Positions 5,336 through 7,220 of a DNA stretch of 7,220 bases are shown here, one piece after another. The DNA comes from Methanobacteriota archaeon (GTDB lineage Archaea > Thermoplasmatota > DTKX01 > GCA-020343715). The stretch covers positions 1-7,220 of the forward strand of contig JAUVEQ010000148.1 in assembly GCA_030594725.1 (NCBI GenBank). Reading direction: 5' to 3'. The notes under the pieces were generated by a model, which saw nothing but the letters and a program-made list of their open reading frames with translations, was not told the origin of the DNA and made no database searches. How positions within the stretch are numbered: the stretch's first letter is position 1; every line of letters begins with the position of its first letter. The translations under genes were made by a program, and so were the position numbers.

Positions 5336-6970
5336 ATGGGATATCCAGATTACATGCGAGAAAGCATCGAGAAGGTGAACGCCACCCGATCGAAGCGTCT
5401 CGGGGTCCAGTACCCCCGGTTGACCATGGAGCAGGGGAACGAGGTCCTGCGAGACTATCACCCCGACTTCAAGGATGAGCAGAAGCGGAACATACTGGTC
5501 GGACCCAACAGGGGGGACCCCGCGAACCACGAGTTCGCTGACGTGCTTGAGGCCCACCCGGCGATCCGGCCAGGGGACGTGGACCTCGAGCAGGTCGACT
5601 GGGACGTGGATGTGCTGGTCATCGGTGGCGGAGGTGCAGGCTCAACCGCCGCGATGATGGCCGCCGAGGCGGGTGCGAAGACCCTCCTTGTCACCAAGCT
5701 GCGCCTGGGGGACGCGAACACCATGATGGCCCAGGGCGGCATCCAGGCTGCCAGCAAACCCCAGGATTCTCCGACCATCCATTACCTGGACGTCATGGGC
5801 GGCGGCCACTTCACCAACAAGCCGGAGCTCGTCGAGGCCCTGGTCAAGGACGCTCCCCTGGTGATCAAGTGGCATGAGGAGCTGGGGGTGATGTACGACA
5901 AGGACCCCGACGGCACAATGCTCACCATCCACGGTGGTGGCACCTCCCGCAAGCGGATGCACTCGGCAAAGGACTACTCGGGCGGAGAGATCATGAAGAC
6001 CCTCCGGGACGAGGTCCGGAACCGACCCGAGATCGAGGTCGTGGAGTTCAGCTCCGCTGTCGAGCTCATAATGGACGATAAGGGAGCCTGTGTGGGCGTC
6101 GTGCTGATGAACATGGAGACCCAGGAGTACAAGATCGTCCGGTCCAAGGCCACCGTCCTCGCCACCGGAGGGTTCGGAAGGCTCCACATCCAGGGCTTCG
6201 AGACCACAAACCACTACGGCGCCACCGCCGACGGCATCGTGATGGCATACCACGTCGGTGTCAAGTGGGTGTTCATGGACTCGGTCCAGTACCATCCCAC
6301 GGGCGCCGTGTTCCCGGAGCAGATAGTCGGCATGCTCGTCACAGAGAAGGTGCGAGGACTGGGCGCCCAGGTGTTGAACTTGGATGGCGACCAGTTCACC
6401 TATCCGCTGGAGCCTCGCGACATCGAATCGTCAAAGATCATCCGAGAGGTGGAGAAGGAGGGCAAGGGGATATGCACGCCTACCGGCAAGTGGGGTGTTT
6501 GGCTCGATTCTCCCCTCATCGACCTTATCCATGGCCCCGGGACCATCGAGAGGGAGCTGCCCGCTATGGTCCGCCAGTACAGACGCTTCGACATCGACAT
6601 CATAAAAGACCCGGTCCTGATCTATCCCACGTTGCACTACCAGAACGGTGGCATCGACATCGATGCCAACACGGCCACCTCCGTCCCAGGCCTGTTCGCC
6701 GCTGGTGAGGTGGCAGGTGGCATCCACGGGACCAACCGTCTCATGGGGAACTCCCTTCTCGATGTCAATGTGTTCGGACGCAGGGCAGGTAGGTCCGCAG
6801 CGGCCTACAGCAGGGATGCCGAACCTGGCAAGCCGACCCTCGAGCACCTGACGCGATACGAGGAGGAGCTCGAGAAGGCCAAGGTCGAAACCGACCGGCA
6901 TGCGCCGATCCTTCTGCCTGAGTACCGGCCGGAGCACCTGCGCGAGCACATGTTGGATATCCCGCTCTAG
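5336..6970 (+). CDS. Fumarate reductase/succinate dehydrogenase-type flavoprotein (FrdA/SdhA/TfrA family)
   Basis: The 544-residue protein is an FAD-binding fumarate reductase/succinate dehydrogenase homologue that would interconvert fumarate and succinate, with its FrdB-like neighbour as electron carrier. The FAD loop IGGGGAG is at 96-102 and MAQGG at 131-135. Residues matching the dicarboxylate site of E. coli FrdA are present: H320 (QYHPTG), T336-E337, R361 (PRD, the usual proton-donor arginine), H434 (HYQNGG) and R468 (GTNRL), with GEVAGG at 457-462. The histidine that binds FAD covalently in FrdA/SdhA is N128, so FAD should be non-covalent, as reported for methanogen TfrA and L-aspartate oxidase. 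Oddities are about 90 residues before the FAD domain, without a visible signal peptide, and only about 60 residues after the last conserved block, so the usual C-terminal helical domain is mostly missing. L-aspartate oxidase or another enoate reductase are alternatives; the redox-operon context favours fumarate/succinate. Confidence 0.85.
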   Translation: MGYPDYMRESIEKVNATRSKRLGVQYPRLTMEQGNEVLRDYHPDFKDEQKRNILVGPNRGDPANHEFADVLEAHPAIRPGDVDLEQVDWDVDVLVIGGGGAGSTAAMMAAEAGAKTLLVTKLRLGDANTMMAQGGIQAASKPQDSPTIHYLDVMGGGHFTNKPELVEALVKDAPLVIKWHEELGVMYDKDPDGTMLTIHGGGTSRKRMHSAKDYSGGEIMKTLRDEVRNRPEIEVVEFSSAVELIMDDKGACVGVVLMNMETQEYKIVRSKATVLATGGFGRLHIQGFETTNHYGATADGIVMAYHVGVKWVFMDSVQYHPTGAVFPEQIVGMLVTEKVRGLGAQVLNLDGDQFTYPLEPRDIESSKIIREVEKEGKGICTPTGKWGVWLDSPLIDLIHGPGTIERELPAMVRQYRRFDIDIIKDPVLIYPTLHYQNGGIDIDANTATSVPGLFAAGEVAGGIHGTNRLMGNSLLDVNVFGRRAGRSAAAYSRDAEPGKPTLEHLTRYEEELEKAKVETDRHAPILLPEYRPEHLREHMLDIPL

Positions 6971-6974
6971 GAGG
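6970..6974 (+). promoter_or_regulatory. Ribosome-binding site of the second HdrA-like gene
   Basis: GGAGG begins on the last base of the preceding stop codon TAG and lies 7 bases before the ATG at 6982. Confidence 0.7.
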
Positions 6975-6981
6975 ACGACCG

Positions 6982-7220
6982 ATGACCGATGAGGAACCGG
7001 CTGAGGAGAAGGACGTCGTCGTCATAGGCGCCGGCCTCGCCGGTTACAAGGTCGCCCAGGACCTTGCGCAGTTGGGACTCGAGGTGCTGCTGGTGGACAG
7101 ACGGCCCCACATGGGTGGTGCCCTGGACCAGCATGACAGATGGTTCCCAGGTGATGATTGCTCCTGGTGCAAGACGCTTCCCCTCTTCGCAGGCGACAGC
7201 ATCGAGGAGCGTTGCCTTCG
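6982..7220 (+). CDS. HdrA-like FAD-dependent oxidoreductase, N-terminal part (runs off the window)
   Basis: Only the first 79 codons are in view. After about 10 acidic residues comes a clear FAD/NAD Rossmann fold: VVVIGAGLAG with GAGLAG at 16-21, ending in LLVDRR near residue 41. Next come MGG and DDCSWC (C60, C63). The spacing from this GG to the first cysteine, including an FP pair, is identical to that in the upstream HdrA (GG 177-178 to C192 of DCPQC). That makes an HdrA-type flavin domain with a cluster-binding CxxC more likely than a plain disulfide reductase. Unlike the upstream HdrA, it lacks the roughly 140-residue CHCG N-terminal domain and begins directly with the Rossmann fold. 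It starts 11 bases after the flavoprotein stop, so it likely belongs to the same operon. Its C-terminal domains and partner cannot be seen. Confidence 0.8.
   Translation, partial: MTDEEPAEEKDVVVIGAGLAGYKVAQDLAQLGLEVLLVDRRPHMGGALDQHDRWFPGDDCSWCKTLPLFAGDSIEERCL

Noticed and set aside
5336..6970. L-aspartate oxidase (NadB) for NAD synthesis
   Set aside because: The active-site residues are shared, but the gene sits behind an FrdB-like subunit that NadB does not use, has no nadA or nadC neighbour in view, and has HYQNGG rather than the NadB-type HY-x-C-GG. Kept only as an alternative.
1..7220. CRISPR arrays, insertion sequences, tRNA/rRNA genes, promoters or terminators
   Set aside because: Genes fill almost the whole window with gaps of at most 17 bases. 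I saw no spaced repeats, inverted ends, T-rich stops or RNA-like folds.

Overview
The window is a tightly packed, single-direction run of redox genes, all on the + strand, from a GC-rich genome. It is most likely archaeal. The start codons follow GGTGA or GGAGGTGA ribosome-binding sites, GC-rich codons are mixed with frequent ATA (Ile) and AGG (Arg), and the proteins are of methanogen/archaeal heterodisulfide-reductase type. A GC-rich euryarchaeon (for example of the Thermoplasmatota) would fit, but lineage cannot be fixed from this sequence, and nothing here proves the organism is a methanogen.

Layout: (1) 3-128, the tail of an upstream protein, possibly HdrC; (2) 146-1045, HdrB with two complete CCG cluster motifs; (3) 1048-3018, full-length HdrA, the flavin-bifurcating subunit; (4) 3015-3470, MvhD, overlapping hdrA by 4 bases; (5) 3475-4566, an FrhB-like iron-sulfur flavoprotein with an added C-terminal ferredoxin domain; (6) 4579-5322, an FrdB/SdhB-like protein with one [2Fe-2S] and two ferredoxin-type cluster motifs; (7) 5336-6970, a fumarate reductase/succinate dehydrogenase-type flavoprotein; (8) 6982 to the window end, the start of a second HdrA-related FAD protein. 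Gaps are -4 to 17 bases, so this reads as one operon. I see no promoter, terminator, RNA gene, repeat, CRISPR array or mobile element, and no gene-free stretch longer than 17 bases.

How the parts may work together (inference): the FrhB-like protein would take electrons from a soluble donor such as F420H2 (or formate/NADH via a partner) and pass them through MvhD to the HdrA flavin. HdrA would split them between ferredoxin and the HdrB disulfide-reducing site. The adjacent FrdB/FrdA pair has no membrane anchor in the window and lacks the usual [3Fe-4S] motif, so it looks like a soluble module that could exchange electrons with the Hdr core instead of with quinones. It resembles a split form of the methanogen thiol:fumarate reductase, in which the FrdB-like and HdrB-like halves of TfrB are separate genes. 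The most interesting proposal is therefore an Hdr-based, possibly electron-bifurcating or confurcating, soluble fumarate reductase/succinate oxidase complex with no hydrogenase subunits in sight.
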